A stretch of DNA of 9,260 nt from Nitrospira defluvii (GTDB lineage Bacteria; Nitrospirota; Nitrospiria; Nitrospirales; Nitrospiraceae), in NCBI GenBank assembly GCA_016199015.1, contig JACQHN010000456.1, positions 1 to 9,260 of the forward strand, written 5' to 3'. Both the position numbers and the translations under genes were made by a program. Below are positions 1 through 7,009 of this stretch, one piece after another (the stretch's first letter is position 1; each line of letters opens with the position of its first letter). A model generated the notes under the pieces. That model was not told where the DNA came from, made no database searches, and worked only from the letters and a program-made list of their open reading frames with translations.

Positions 1-78
1 GCCGAAATCGGCAACAATCCCAAACTGGTGCGCTCGTTCTTCAGGCATCCGAGTGTCGCCTATATTTCTGACTTATGA
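1..78 (+). CDS. 3' end of an unidentified plus-strand gene
   Basis: Frame 1 is open from the left edge to a TGA at 76-78 and gives a 25-residue tail beginning AEIGNNPKLVRSFF and ending VAYISDL. The composition is protein-like, and the codons have mostly G or C in third position until the last few. The other two plus frames read less like protein. If real, the gene converges tail-to-tail with the giant minus-strand gene, leaving 43 bases between the two stop codons and no clear terminator hairpin there. The GNNPK stretch is faintly like the tail of some tyrosine recombinases, but this is too short to name. The open reading could also be chance over such a short span. Confidence 0.4.
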   Translation, partial: AEIGNNPKLVRSFFRHPSVAYISDL

Positions 79-121
79 GTAATTCCAACTGCCTGCCTCC
101 CATCAAGACAAGCTGAAGTCA

Positions 122-3100
122 CTAGGTAACCACCAAGCTCAAACTAAAGGGATCGGAATCATCCAGTACTAACCCAGCTGGAAGCTCTGACGCTGCGAAA
201 AACCCCGTCAGCCCTCCGTCAAACATCATGAACTGAAATGCCTGCCCCAGCGAAGGGGTGAATCCACCCACCAAACCGGCTTGTAAGAGGCCGGAGAGAG
301 TCCCCATGCCGGTAATACCCAGGCGACCGAAGTCCGTTACGGAAGCCAGCTCAGTGCTCAGTGTGCCAGTTGAAGATTGAGTGTAATCGCCGTTCACCGT
401 AAGAACGCCCCCCTGGAGGTGGATGGTGCCGTCGTTGGTCAGTGTGCCGCTCACGGTCGACCCATCTCTCAACGTGCCGCCTACCGTCATCAACCCATCT
501 CTCAGCCAGACGGTCGCGCCCGAATCGTTCGTCACATCACCAAACACCTGAAGCTGACCGTTACCGCCTACCCCCGTAGCTAGTCCCAAAAACACTTGCC
601 CCGCACCAGTATTGAGCAGTGATCCGTTGAGATTCACAGTGAGACCGTCTCTAATTTCAATCACGCCGCGATTGATGAGTGGATTGATGTCCGTCATGGT
701 GATTGTGGCGGTGAGTTCGCCGCCTGGCCCTGCTGCAAACACCCAGACATTGCCCTGATTATCAAACTCCGGGAAAGATAGGTTTGATCCGCCGTGGGCC
801 TCGATATTCCCGTGGCTCACAAACGGTCCCGATACAGACAGCCCTCCGAACACATCAACGTAACCGTGATTGGTGAAATTGAACAGCTCTAAGCTCCCAT
901 TGCCGGTAATTTGGATGTAACCGCGTCCCACTGTCGTACTGTCGGCGGATCCGATGCTGCTGGCAAAGCTGGCGATACCTATCATGTCTCCCAAATCCAA
1001 CGTGACGCCTGGGGACGCGCTTAGGCTGGAGCCCACCCTCAGATCGATCTGTCCAGAGGTTCCGCCGATGGCTTGTGTACTTCCAGAGCTGCCATTCACC
1101 AGAATATTCCCGAACACAAGCAGTACGCCCCTGGTCCCGCTGCCAAAATCCCCATTGATCGTCAACCCCCGCTCAATGATGAGCTGAGCGAGCGGCGAAA
1201 CCATTACCGAGGATGGCCCTTGCAGCGTCACACCGTCCAAGGTCCCGCCTGGCTCATCCACTTGAATCACCACGCCACCAACTCCGGTCCCGTTCACCGT
1301 GGCGTTCTTCAATGTGCCGCCCATCAACGTCAGGAGCGCGCCATTCATTTCCACTGGCTCTGCAACTTCCAGTGTGCCGCCCGTCAAAATGATCGGATAC
1401 TCGGATGTGAGACTCTTGATTATCGAAGTGCCCGAGCTGTGCGTGATGGTGTACGCACCAGGCTGGTGAATGTCCACATCATCGGTCGCTGTTGGGACCC
1501 TTCCCGTACTCCAGTTCGACGCCACATTCCAATCACCGCCGGCAGGATTGATCCAGCAAACGTGATCTCCCGAGAGGGGAAGGGTAATGGGCTCAGAATC
1601 TGTCAATACCCCGTCACTCACTGTAAAGGTGACGGTAGGTGCAACGCCTGGGGTGCTCGGGGTCCATGTGAAGGTCTGTGACCATGTTCCGGTCGTTGGA
1701 TCAAAGGTCCTCGTTGCGGGATCGAAAGTCATCTCCGGTGTCAATCCAGAAGCAGTAAATGTCAGCGCCTGTTGGGGAATATCACGATCGGTAGCAGTGA
1801 TGACAATTGTTATTGGCGCTCCGAAACAGCCGGCCCCACCAGCGCCTATCTGAATGTTTATCGGACCCAACTCTGGCGCGACATTCACTTCGTTGACCGT
1901 GACTGTCACCGATTGAACCGATACGGGATCAGGAGTTCCCAACGCCCCGTCGCGCGCCACCACATCGAACGTGTAGACGCCCGGCGCCGGCCACAGCCCC
2001 GCTGCCTCATCCGGGGCGAGGCGAAGTTGCTGGGCATGGGGTGTTTGCGGATCAGTTTCAGGCACAATCGTCGCCCAGACCGGCGCCCCGTTCAGCTCGA
2101 ACGTCAACGAGTTTGCCGGCAGGTCGGGATCCGTGGCCGTCAAAGGCACGAATTGCACGGTCTCCTCATCCATCAGCTCCGGCACAATCGCACTCAGCAC
2201 CGGCGGCTTATTGATTTCGTTCACCGTGATCGTGATGGTCTCGCTGTCGCTCAAGACTGGCGTCCCATTGTCCGTGACTGTGAAGACCACGGTAAACACC
2301 TCTCCTGTCCCTCCCTGCAACTCTGTCGGATTCCAGATAAACGTCCGTGTTGACGCGTCAAAATTTGCTCCAACTGGCAACGGGCCACCGCCCAAGCCGG
2401 TTGCCCCATACGTCAGTGTGTTCAGCACCGGTCGGTCAAGATCCGTTGCATTCAGCACAATCGTGTGGGTTTCTTCTTCGTTCCAGATTTGGTTGCCGAT
2501 CGATACTAGTTCCGGCTGCCGGTTTACTTCGTTCACCGTCACCGTCACTGGCTGACTGACTGGTTGACTCCCCGGCACGTTGTCGCTCAGCACGACATTG
2601 AAGGTATACTCGGCCGGCCCTTGCGCTTCACTCGGCGTCCAGTTCAGATCCCACGTGTTGAGCGTCGCTCCGGGCGTGATCGTCACGCCGAACGCGACCG
2701 CTGCTGAATCCAAACCTGCCGATAACGTGTTGGCCGGAAGGTCAGGGTCCGAAGCGGTCACTAGGGCCTGCCACGGCGTCATCTCGTCTACAGCTGCCGG
2801 CGCGTTGATCGACTCAATCACCGGCGGCCGGTTCACTTCATCGACCGTCACCGTGATCGTCTCGCGGTCGGTCTCTGCCCCACTGGTCACGACCACATCA
2901 AACGCATAGGTATTCCCTCCCTGCAATTCCGTCGGCGCCCATTCAAACAGGTCGGTCATTGAATTGATCGTGGCCCCATCCGGCACTCCGCCGATAGAAC
3001 CGGGGGGTACCACAAGCGGAGCTTCGAGACTGAACGTGAGGTTATTCGGCTGGCCGTTCCCTATGACCGTCACCGTGATGGTCTCGAAGTCGCTGTCGTT

Positions 3101-6100
3101 CGTGGTCCCGGACCCGTCCTTGACCACCACATCGAAGGCGTAGGTGTTGCCCACATGAGACTCGTCGAGGTTCCAGACAAACTCACCCGACGTGCCGTCG
3201 ATCTGGGCCCCCGCCGGCACCCCGCCGATCGCTCCTGGCGGGACGACACTCGGCGCTGCGAGACTGAATGTCCGATTATTGGCCGGCAGATCGTCATCTG
3301 TCGCCGTCGCCGTGAATGTCAGCGGCGGCACCCCCGGGCCTTGATTTGTCGCCGTCACAGGAAATGACAGTGTTGGTAATCCGGGAGTCGCTTCCGCCAC
3401 GGCCCAGTTTCCGATCGGCGCCAATTCCAGTTGGCGAGTCCCCTCTACCACTGTCTTATTTCCGATCGCGTTCAGTACCGGCGGCTGGTTCACTTCGTTG
3501 ACAGTCACCGCCACCGTCTGGCTGACCGACGGGCTCCCCGGCACGTTATCACTCACCACAACCCCAAAATTGTAAACGCCAGGCCGCGGCCACACTCCCT
3601 GCGCTTCATTTGGGGTCCAGCGGAGATTCCACGTGTTGGTGGTCGTTCCCGGCGTGATCGTGACACCTAGCGCAACCGCTGTCGAATCCAGACTTGCCGA
3701 GAGTGTGTTCGCCGGAAGGTCCGGGTCCGAGGCCGTCACGACCGCCTGCCATTCCGTCTGCTCATCCACCTCAGGCGGCCCGTCAATCGAGACAATCACC
3801 GGCGGCCGGTTCACTTCGTTGACTGTGAGCGAAACAGGCTGCGCGGTCACCCCGCCCTGACCATCACTCACTGTGAAGATCACGTCGTAGACGCCAGGAC
3901 CATCTGCCTCCGTCGGCGTCCACTGCAACGAGTAGACATTGGCGGCGACATTTACCACATCGAACGTAGCCCCCACCGGCAACCCAGTAACCGTGACCGG
4001 CGACAACACATTCAACGGTAAGTCCAAGTCGAGGCCTCTGACATTCAGTTCCAAGAAGTTTTCCTCATTCACTGTCGTTGGCCCTGTAACAATGATCTCC
4101 GGGGCCTGATTGACCTCGTTGACCGTGATGGTCACGATCTCAGAACTGGGTGGGTTAATCCCGTCAATGACATTAAACTGAACCTGATACTCACCAGGGC
4201 CCTCTCCCTCCCCAGGGGTCCAGATGAACTCGTAGGTGTTGACGCCGGTCGAAACGAACTGAGCACCGAATAGGTTTCCAGATCGAGGAAAGAACTCAAA
4301 GAATAGATCGTCACTCGGGTTCGGATCCGTCGCGGTCACCGTAAACCGCAATTCGCTTCCTTCATTCACGGACTGTGGACCGATCGGAGCCAGGACTGGA
4401 GGCTGATTGGCACTGCGGCTTGGTGCCCCCGGATCGACGATGACCCCGTTGGCCGCGAGATCTGCATCTCCGCGGGCGCCGTCGATAAAGCTCAACGTGA
4501 TGGTGTCGCCACTGATGGTCGCGCCGGTGCCGCCGGTGAAATTGAAGTCATACCAATGGGCTTGATTCAGCGGCGGAGCGCCCGGCTCAGGACCGTATTT
4601 GTAGAACGAGTCTACAAGGCTGCCGGTCGGCAACAGCATCGTTACCTGTGCGATCGCACCAGGCGTGACGCCGTGCACTTCAAAACCGAACTGACCAAAG
4701 GGGAAGTCCACGCCAACCGGCGCACCGGGCGCAACAGGTCCGGCCTGCACATTACGCAGCGTCGTGCCGGTCGGCGAGACCAGCGTGACGTATTGATTGT
4801 CGATTGCATTCTGCAGCGAGGCTACATTGGCTTGTTGACTATCCAGAACACCGTCGTTGTTCGCATCCCCGCCGTTTGGCCCGCCGCCTTCGTTGGCGTC
4901 CGGGATACCGTCGCCGTCACTATCCGCGAGCAGTCGCGTGATCGTGCGCGTGGCCGTGCGTTGATTGCCGGCGGTGTCGGTGGCCCGGACGGTGAAGCTG
5001 TTCGCCCCGACAGCGAGAGCGACGTTGGAGAAGCTGAAGTTGCCGCTCGCATCGGCAGTCGTGGTCTGACTGGTTTCTAGAAGGAGCGCGGTCACGAGCG
5101 CTTCGGTCTGCCCGACAAGGGTGACGATGTCGTGCGTCGTCTGTTGATCGCCGACCGGCGCCGTATCGGAGGCCGGATCGAGATCCAGCGTCAGCACCGG
5201 CACCTGCGTATCGAGCGTGAAGCTCACCGTGATCTGAGTGCTGTTGCCGGCTGTATCCGTCGCCAGGAGTTTCAAGATATAGGTGCTGTCGGTGAGCGGG
5301 GCTCCATTGATCTGCTCCAGTCGGGCCCGGGTGAAGGTGAACGAGCCGTCGGCCTGGCGATCGCTCAGCACATTGAACGTCGGCGTGGCGCCGAAGCCGG
5401 CGGTGAACGTCGCGATCCCTTGTGGATCGGTGACACTGCCGGTGATGGCCGGATTGTTGGTGAGTGTGTCGGTCGTTGAGCTGCCGGTGTCCTGTTGCAA
5501 GGCCGCCGTCAGATTGGGTCCGCTGAAGTTGCTGACGAAGTGGAAATCCCCCGCGGTGGGCTTAAGGGTCAGGCCGTGCAGGTATTGCGTTGGGAAGGCC
5601 CCGGCGTAGAAGCGGGTGTCGGCGCTCAGCGCGCCGCCGATGACGATCCCGCCGATCGAACTGCTTGTGCCGCCGATGAGTTGATCGTTGCCGTTGCCAT
5701 AGACACCGTCAACAGGATTGATCCCCACCCGCACCGCCGTGCCGCTCATGGCCCCGGTGACGGTGAACAGCCCAATGCGGCCTTGCCCATAGGTGTCGAC
5801 ATTCGCGCCGCTGCCGCCGGGCTGGCCGTCTTGGCCCAGCGTGGTTCCGATATAGAACCTGGCGTTCGTTGTGGAGCCCAAAATCGTGAGCGCTTCGACC
5901 GAGGGGACGGCCACCGTGCCACCTTGGATGCTGCCCAGGGTGATCGTGCCGGGCAAGAGGCCGGGAATATTTACCGGGCCGTCGATGGCCAGGGTGCCGG
6001 TGAGATCGGTCGTCGCGGCGGTGAGGCTTGCGAGCGGCCCGAACACGTGAACGTCGTTGAGCATGACGCGACCGTTGCCGCCGCTGTTGGTCGTGATGGT

Positions 6101-6868
6101 GACGGCAGAACTGGCCGTCGTCCCCGTCACCTTCACATCCCAGTTCGCCCCGTCGCGCAAGACTTCGCCCACACCAGAGCCGGTGAGACGGAACGTCACG
6201 CTCGTGCCGTCGGCATCGCGAAGGGTCAGCGCGGTGTTGCCGGATCGACCTGGCACGTTGCCGAACTTCCAGGCGACGTTGATGGTGCCGCCCACGGCCA
6301 CGTTGTTGGCTTCGCTGTTCTCGGTAATCGCGTTGGCGTTATCGAGCTTGGCGAGTAGCCGATACGTGATGGCATCGAGGGTGCTCGGGATCGTGAGATT
6401 CGTCGTGACGTTCTTCGACTGACCGGCGTTGAGTTGTCCGGTATTGGCGGTGCCGAGCAATACGTCCGATGCATCCAGTGTGGTGTCCAGTGAAGCATAG
6501 ACACCGACCTGTGATTGATTGACACGCTGATTGCCGACGTTTTGGACTTGCACGACAGCGCTGGCGTTGTTGGTCGGGACGGCGGGATCGATCAAGGCTG
6601 CGGACTGTACCAGCCCGGTGAGGTCGGCCGCGAGGAGGAGACGGGACTCCAAGGGTTCGATGACAAACCGTGAGGCGTGAGGCGTACAACGTGACGCGTC
6701 CGAGCCCCAAGACGAGATACGCTTCACGAGCGACGCTTCACGAAGGCGCGATGCAGACCGGCGCAGCCGTCGCAGCCGCGCCTTTAGCCACGAGCCACGG
6801 CGACGCGATTTCCACCGCCACCCACACAGCAGCACTCGCAGCTTGCTGAAGAACATCGTGTCACGCAT
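122..6868 (-). CDS. Giant LEPR-XLL-type exported multidomain protein with CARDB, choice-of-anchor-U-like, cadherin/Ig repeats and C-terminal beta-solenoid
   Basis: This is a 2248-residue presumed surface or secreted adhesin-like protein; no catalytic domain is recognised. Residues 1-68 are a strongly basic leader, followed by EPLESRLLL at 71-79, a LEPR-XLL-like motif typical of the N-termini of giant exported proteins. Then come a CARDB-like domain (about 83-197), a Gly/Thr/Val-rich beta region (198-445), two Ig-like domains (about 452-553 and 554-645), and calcium loops DSDGDGIPD (649-657) and DANNDGVLD (668-676). The loops open a choice-of-anchor-U-like region reaching about 815. Nine cadherin/putative-Ig repeats follow (821-1770). 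A beta-solenoid (1771-2248) begins with GGDWNVASNWSTG and ends with a GFTPSLGQAFQF-type terminal repeat. No LPXTG, PEP-CTERM, IPTL-CTERM or outer-membrane barrel is visible. The ATG at 6868 is chosen because AAGGAG lies 7 bases upstream. After the leader I see only two cysteines (1681, 1771). The exported-adhesin role is inferred from architecture. Confidence 0.93.
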   Translation of the reverse strand: MRDTMFFSKLRVLLCGWRWKSRRRGSWLKARLRRLRRSASRLREASLVKRISSWGSDASRCTPHASRFVIEPLESRLLLAADLTGLVQSAALIDPAVPTNNASAVVQVQNVGNQRVNQSQVGVYASLDTTLDASDVLLGTANTGQLNAGQSKNVTTNLTIPSTLDAITYRLLAKLDNANAITENSEANNVAVGGTINVAWKFGNVPGRSGNTALTLRDADGTSVTFRLTGSGVGEVLRDGANWDVKVTGTTASSAVTITTNSGGNGRVMLNDVHVFGPLASLTAATTDLTGTLAIDGPVNIPGLLPGTITLGSIQGGTVAVPSVEALTILGSTTNARFYIGTTLGQDGQPGGSGANVDTYGQGRIGLFTVTGAMSGTAVRVGINPVDGVYGNGNDQLIGGTSSSIGGIVIGGALSADTRFYAGAFPTQYLHGLTLKPTAGDFHFVSNFSGPNLTAALQQDTGSSTTDTLTNNPAITGSVTDPQGIATFTAGFGATPTFNVLSDRQADGSFTFTRARLEQINGAPLTDSTYILKLLATDTAGNSTQITVSFTLDTQVPVLTLDLDPASDTAPVGDQQTTHDIVTLVGQTEALVTALLLETSQTTTADASGNFSFSNVALAVGANSFTVRATDTAGNQRTATRTITRLLADSDGDGIPDANEGGGPNGGDANNDGVLDSQQANVASLQNAIDNQYVTLVSPTGTTLRNVQAGPVAPGAPVGVDFPFGQFGFEVHGVTPGAIAQVTMLLPTGSLVDSFYKYGPEPGAPPLNQAHWYDFNFTGGTGATISGDTITLSFIDGARGDADLAANGVIVDPGAPSRSANQPPVLAPIGPQSVNEGSELRFTVTATDPNPSDDLFFEFFPRSGNLFGAQFVSTGVNTYEFIWTPGEGEGPGEYQVQFNVIDGINPPSSEIVTITVNEVNQAPEIIVTGPTTVNEENFLELNVRGLDLDLPLNVLSPVTVTGLPVGATFDVVNVAANVYSLQWTPTEADGPGVYDVIFTVSDGQGGVTAQPVSLTVNEVNRPPVIVSIDGPPEVDEQTEWQAVVTASDPDLPANTLSASLDSTAVALGVTITPGTTTNTWNLRWTPNEAQGVWPRPGVYNFGVVVSDNVPGSPSVSQTVAVTVNEVNQPPVLNAIGNKTVVEGTRQLELAPIGNWAVAEATPGLPTLSFPVTATNQGPGVPPLTFTATATDDDLPANNRTFSLAAPSVVPPGAIGGVPAGAQIDGTSGEFVWNLDESHVGNTYAFDVVVKDGSGTTNDSDFETITVTVIGNGQPNNLTFSLEAPLVVPPGSIGGVPDGATINSMTDLFEWAPTELQGGNTYAFDVVVTSGAETDRETITVTVDEVNRPPVIESINAPAAVDEMTPWQALVTASDPDLPANTLSAGLDSAAVAFGVTITPGATLNTWDLNWTPSEAQGPAEYTFNVVLSDNVPGSQPVSQPVTVTVNEVNRQPELVSIGNQIWNEEETHTIVLNATDLDRPVLNTLTYGATGLGGGPLPVGANFDASTRTFIWNPTELQGGTGEVFTVVFTVTDNGTPVLSDSETITITVNEINKPPVLSAIVPELMDEETVQFVPLTATDPDLPANSLTFELNGAPVWATIVPETDPQTPHAQQLRLAPDEAAGLWPAPGVYTFDVVARDGALGTPDPVSVQSVTVTVNEVNVAPELGPINIQIGAGGAGCFGAPITIVITATDRDIPQQALTFTASGLTPEMTFDPATRTFDPTTGTWSQTFTWTPSTPGVAPTVTFTVSDGVLTDSEPITLPLSGDHVCWINPAGGDWNVASNWSTGRVPTATDDVDIHQPGAYTITHSSGTSIIKSLTSEYPIILTGGTLEVAEPVEMNGALLTLMGGTLKNATVNGTGVGGVVIQVDEPGGTLDGVTLQGPSSVMVSPLAQLIIERGLTINGDFGSGTRGVLLVFGNILVNGSSGSTQAIGGTSGQIDLRVGSSLSASPGVTLDLGDMIGIASFASSIGSADSTTVGRGYIQITGNGSLELFNFTNHGYVDVFGGLSVSGPFVSHGNIEAHGGSNLSFPEFDNQGNVWVFAAGPGGELTATITMTDINPLINRGVIEIRDGLTVNLNGSLLNTGAGQVFLGLATGVGGNGQLQVFGDVTNDSGATVWLRDGLMTVGGTLRDGSTVSGTLTNDGTIHLQGGVLTVNGDYTQSSTGTLSTELASVTDFGRLGITGMGTLSGLLQAGLVGGFTPSLGQAFQFMMFDGGLTGFFAASELPAGLVLDDSDPFSLSLVVT
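2525..2833 (-). repeat. Ig repeat 6 (residues 1346-1448), near-duplicate of repeat 3
   Basis: This unit shares long blocks with repeat 3, including VTASDPDLPANTLSA, GVTITPG and LSDNVPGS (VSDNVPGS in repeat 3). It differs mainly by lacking the WPRP insertion before the GVYNF strand. The DNA at its N-terminal boundary is identical to that of repeat 3 over 25 bases (2815-2839 versus 3793-3817). This points to an internal duplication and divergence within the gene rather than independent acquisition. Confidence 0.8.
3491..3811 (-). repeat. Ig repeat 3 (residues 1020-1126), partner of repeat 6
   Basis: This unit lies 978 bases (326 codons) from repeat 6 and aligns with it along almost its whole length. 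The spacing equals three repeat units of unequal size, so the event may have copied a multi-repeat block that later lost or altered units 4 and 5. Repeat 8 shares the WP-P-GVY insertion seen here. Confidence 0.8.
6670..6743. repeat. Degenerate heptamer repeat tract inside the leader of the giant gene
   Basis: On the plus strand two perfect GTGAGGC units (6670-6676, 6677-6683) are followed in phase by GTACAAC and GTGACGC (6691-6697). Further along, ACGCTTCACGA occurs twice, exactly 14 bases apart (6719-6729 and 6733-6743), so a 7-base period holds at both ends. Read on the minus strand the tract encodes leader residues of about 42-67, including DASRCTPHASRF. Heptameric GTGACGC-like tracts of this sort are, from memory, usually extragenic in Nitrospira-type genomes. 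Here the tract lies in frame, downstream of a good ribosome binding site. Confidence 0.65.
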
Positions 6869-6875
6869 CGATGGT

Positions 6876-6881
6876 CTCCTT
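6876..6881 (-). promoter_or_regulatory. Shine-Dalgarno sequence of the giant gene
   Basis: AAGGAG on the minus strand, 7 bases before the ATG at 6868. It is the strongest ribosome binding site in the window. It fixes the start at the first methionine rather than at Met5, so the repeat-derived leader is translated. Confidence 0.8.
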
Positions 6882-6883
6882 CA

Positions 6884-6896
6884 GTCGATGATCGAC
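6884..6896. promoter_or_regulatory. 13-bp palindrome upstream of the giant gene, candidate operator or leader hairpin
   Basis: GTCGATGATCGAC has two perfect 6-base arms around a single central base, placed 2 bases upstream of the Shine-Dalgarno. It could be a regulator binding site or part of the 5' untranslated RNA. No convincing -35/-10 pair could be assigned in 6882-6987, so its position relative to the transcription start is unknown. Confidence 0.3.
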
Positions 6897-6931
6897 AGGA
6901 CTATGACTGGGCGTCCTCTGTAACACGACAC

Positions 6932-6956
6932 GGGGGACAGGCTGGGGGACAGATTC
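6932..6956 (+). repeat. GGGGACAG-type repeat, copy 1
   Basis: The element consists of GGGGGACAGGCT followed by GGGGGACAGATTC, itself a tandem of two GGGGGACAG half-units. It lies in the 119-base gap between the regulator stop and the giant's start codon. A sister copy lies at 8105-8128 in the same orientation. Sequences of the type GGGGACAGATTT are, from memory, scattered extragenic repeats, often near REP-associated or IS200-like transposases; no transposase is visible here. Confidence 0.7.
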
Positions 6957-6977
6957 ACCTAAATACCAGCAATAGTC

Positions 6978-7009
6978 GTACAAATTCTTAGCTGAGCACA
7001 TTTTTGTAC
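6978..7009 (-). terminator. Weak stem-loop straddling the regulator stop codon
   Basis: Perfect 7-base arms GTACAAA (6978-6984) and TTTGTAC (7003-7009) enclose 18 bases that include the TAA stop at 6988-6990 and a smaller GCTGAGC dyad. The stem is AT-rich and no T-run follows on the minus strand, so it is a poor intrinsic terminator. It could be a processing or attenuation structure, or chance. Confidence 0.2.

Larger units (their letters stand above)
1559..4408 (-). repeat. Array of nine cadherin-like/putative Ig repeats within the giant protein
   Basis: Repeat starts, marked by NQPPV, NRPPV, NQAPE, NKPPV or similar after a TVNEV linker, fall at residues 821, 920, 1020, 1127, 1271, 1346, 1449, 1553 and 1662. 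The last repeat ends near 1770. Most units are 99-109 residues; unit 4 is 144 and unit 5 only 75. Shared landmarks are a VNE or VDE near residue 15, a (T/S)A(T/S)DPDLPAN-like acidic loop, a W(T/N)P(T/N/S)E motif and a final VTVTVNEV strand. Such units normally form stacked beta-sandwiches in extracellular proteins, and the acidic loops may bind calcium. The last unit differs: it lacks the NEG/NEE motif and carries GAGGAGCFGAP instead. Confidence 0.85.

Noticed and set aside
1073..1681. Plus-strand open frame of 202 codons opposite the beta-solenoid region
   Set aside because: Its product is His/Arg-rich and low-quality, as expected for a shadow frame of the giant gene, with no domain or convincing start.
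1559..4408. Repeats at DNA level as a CRISPR-like array or satellite
   Set aside because: The periodicity is about 300 bases, the units are diverged and maintain the reading frame, and each matches an Ig-like protein domain, so they are coding domain repeats.
5495..6358. Long plus-strand open frame (287 codons) opposite the giant gene
   Set aside because: It lies antisense to a GC-rich repetitive coding region, its product has no recognisable domain and an Arg/Ala/Gly-rich shadow-like composition, and the minus-strand frame continues without break through well-recognised domains.
6882..6987. Sigma-70-like promoter for the giant gene
   Set aside because: TTGTAC and TATTTA occur on the minus strand but only 12 bases apart, too close for a -35/-10 pair; no better pair was found.
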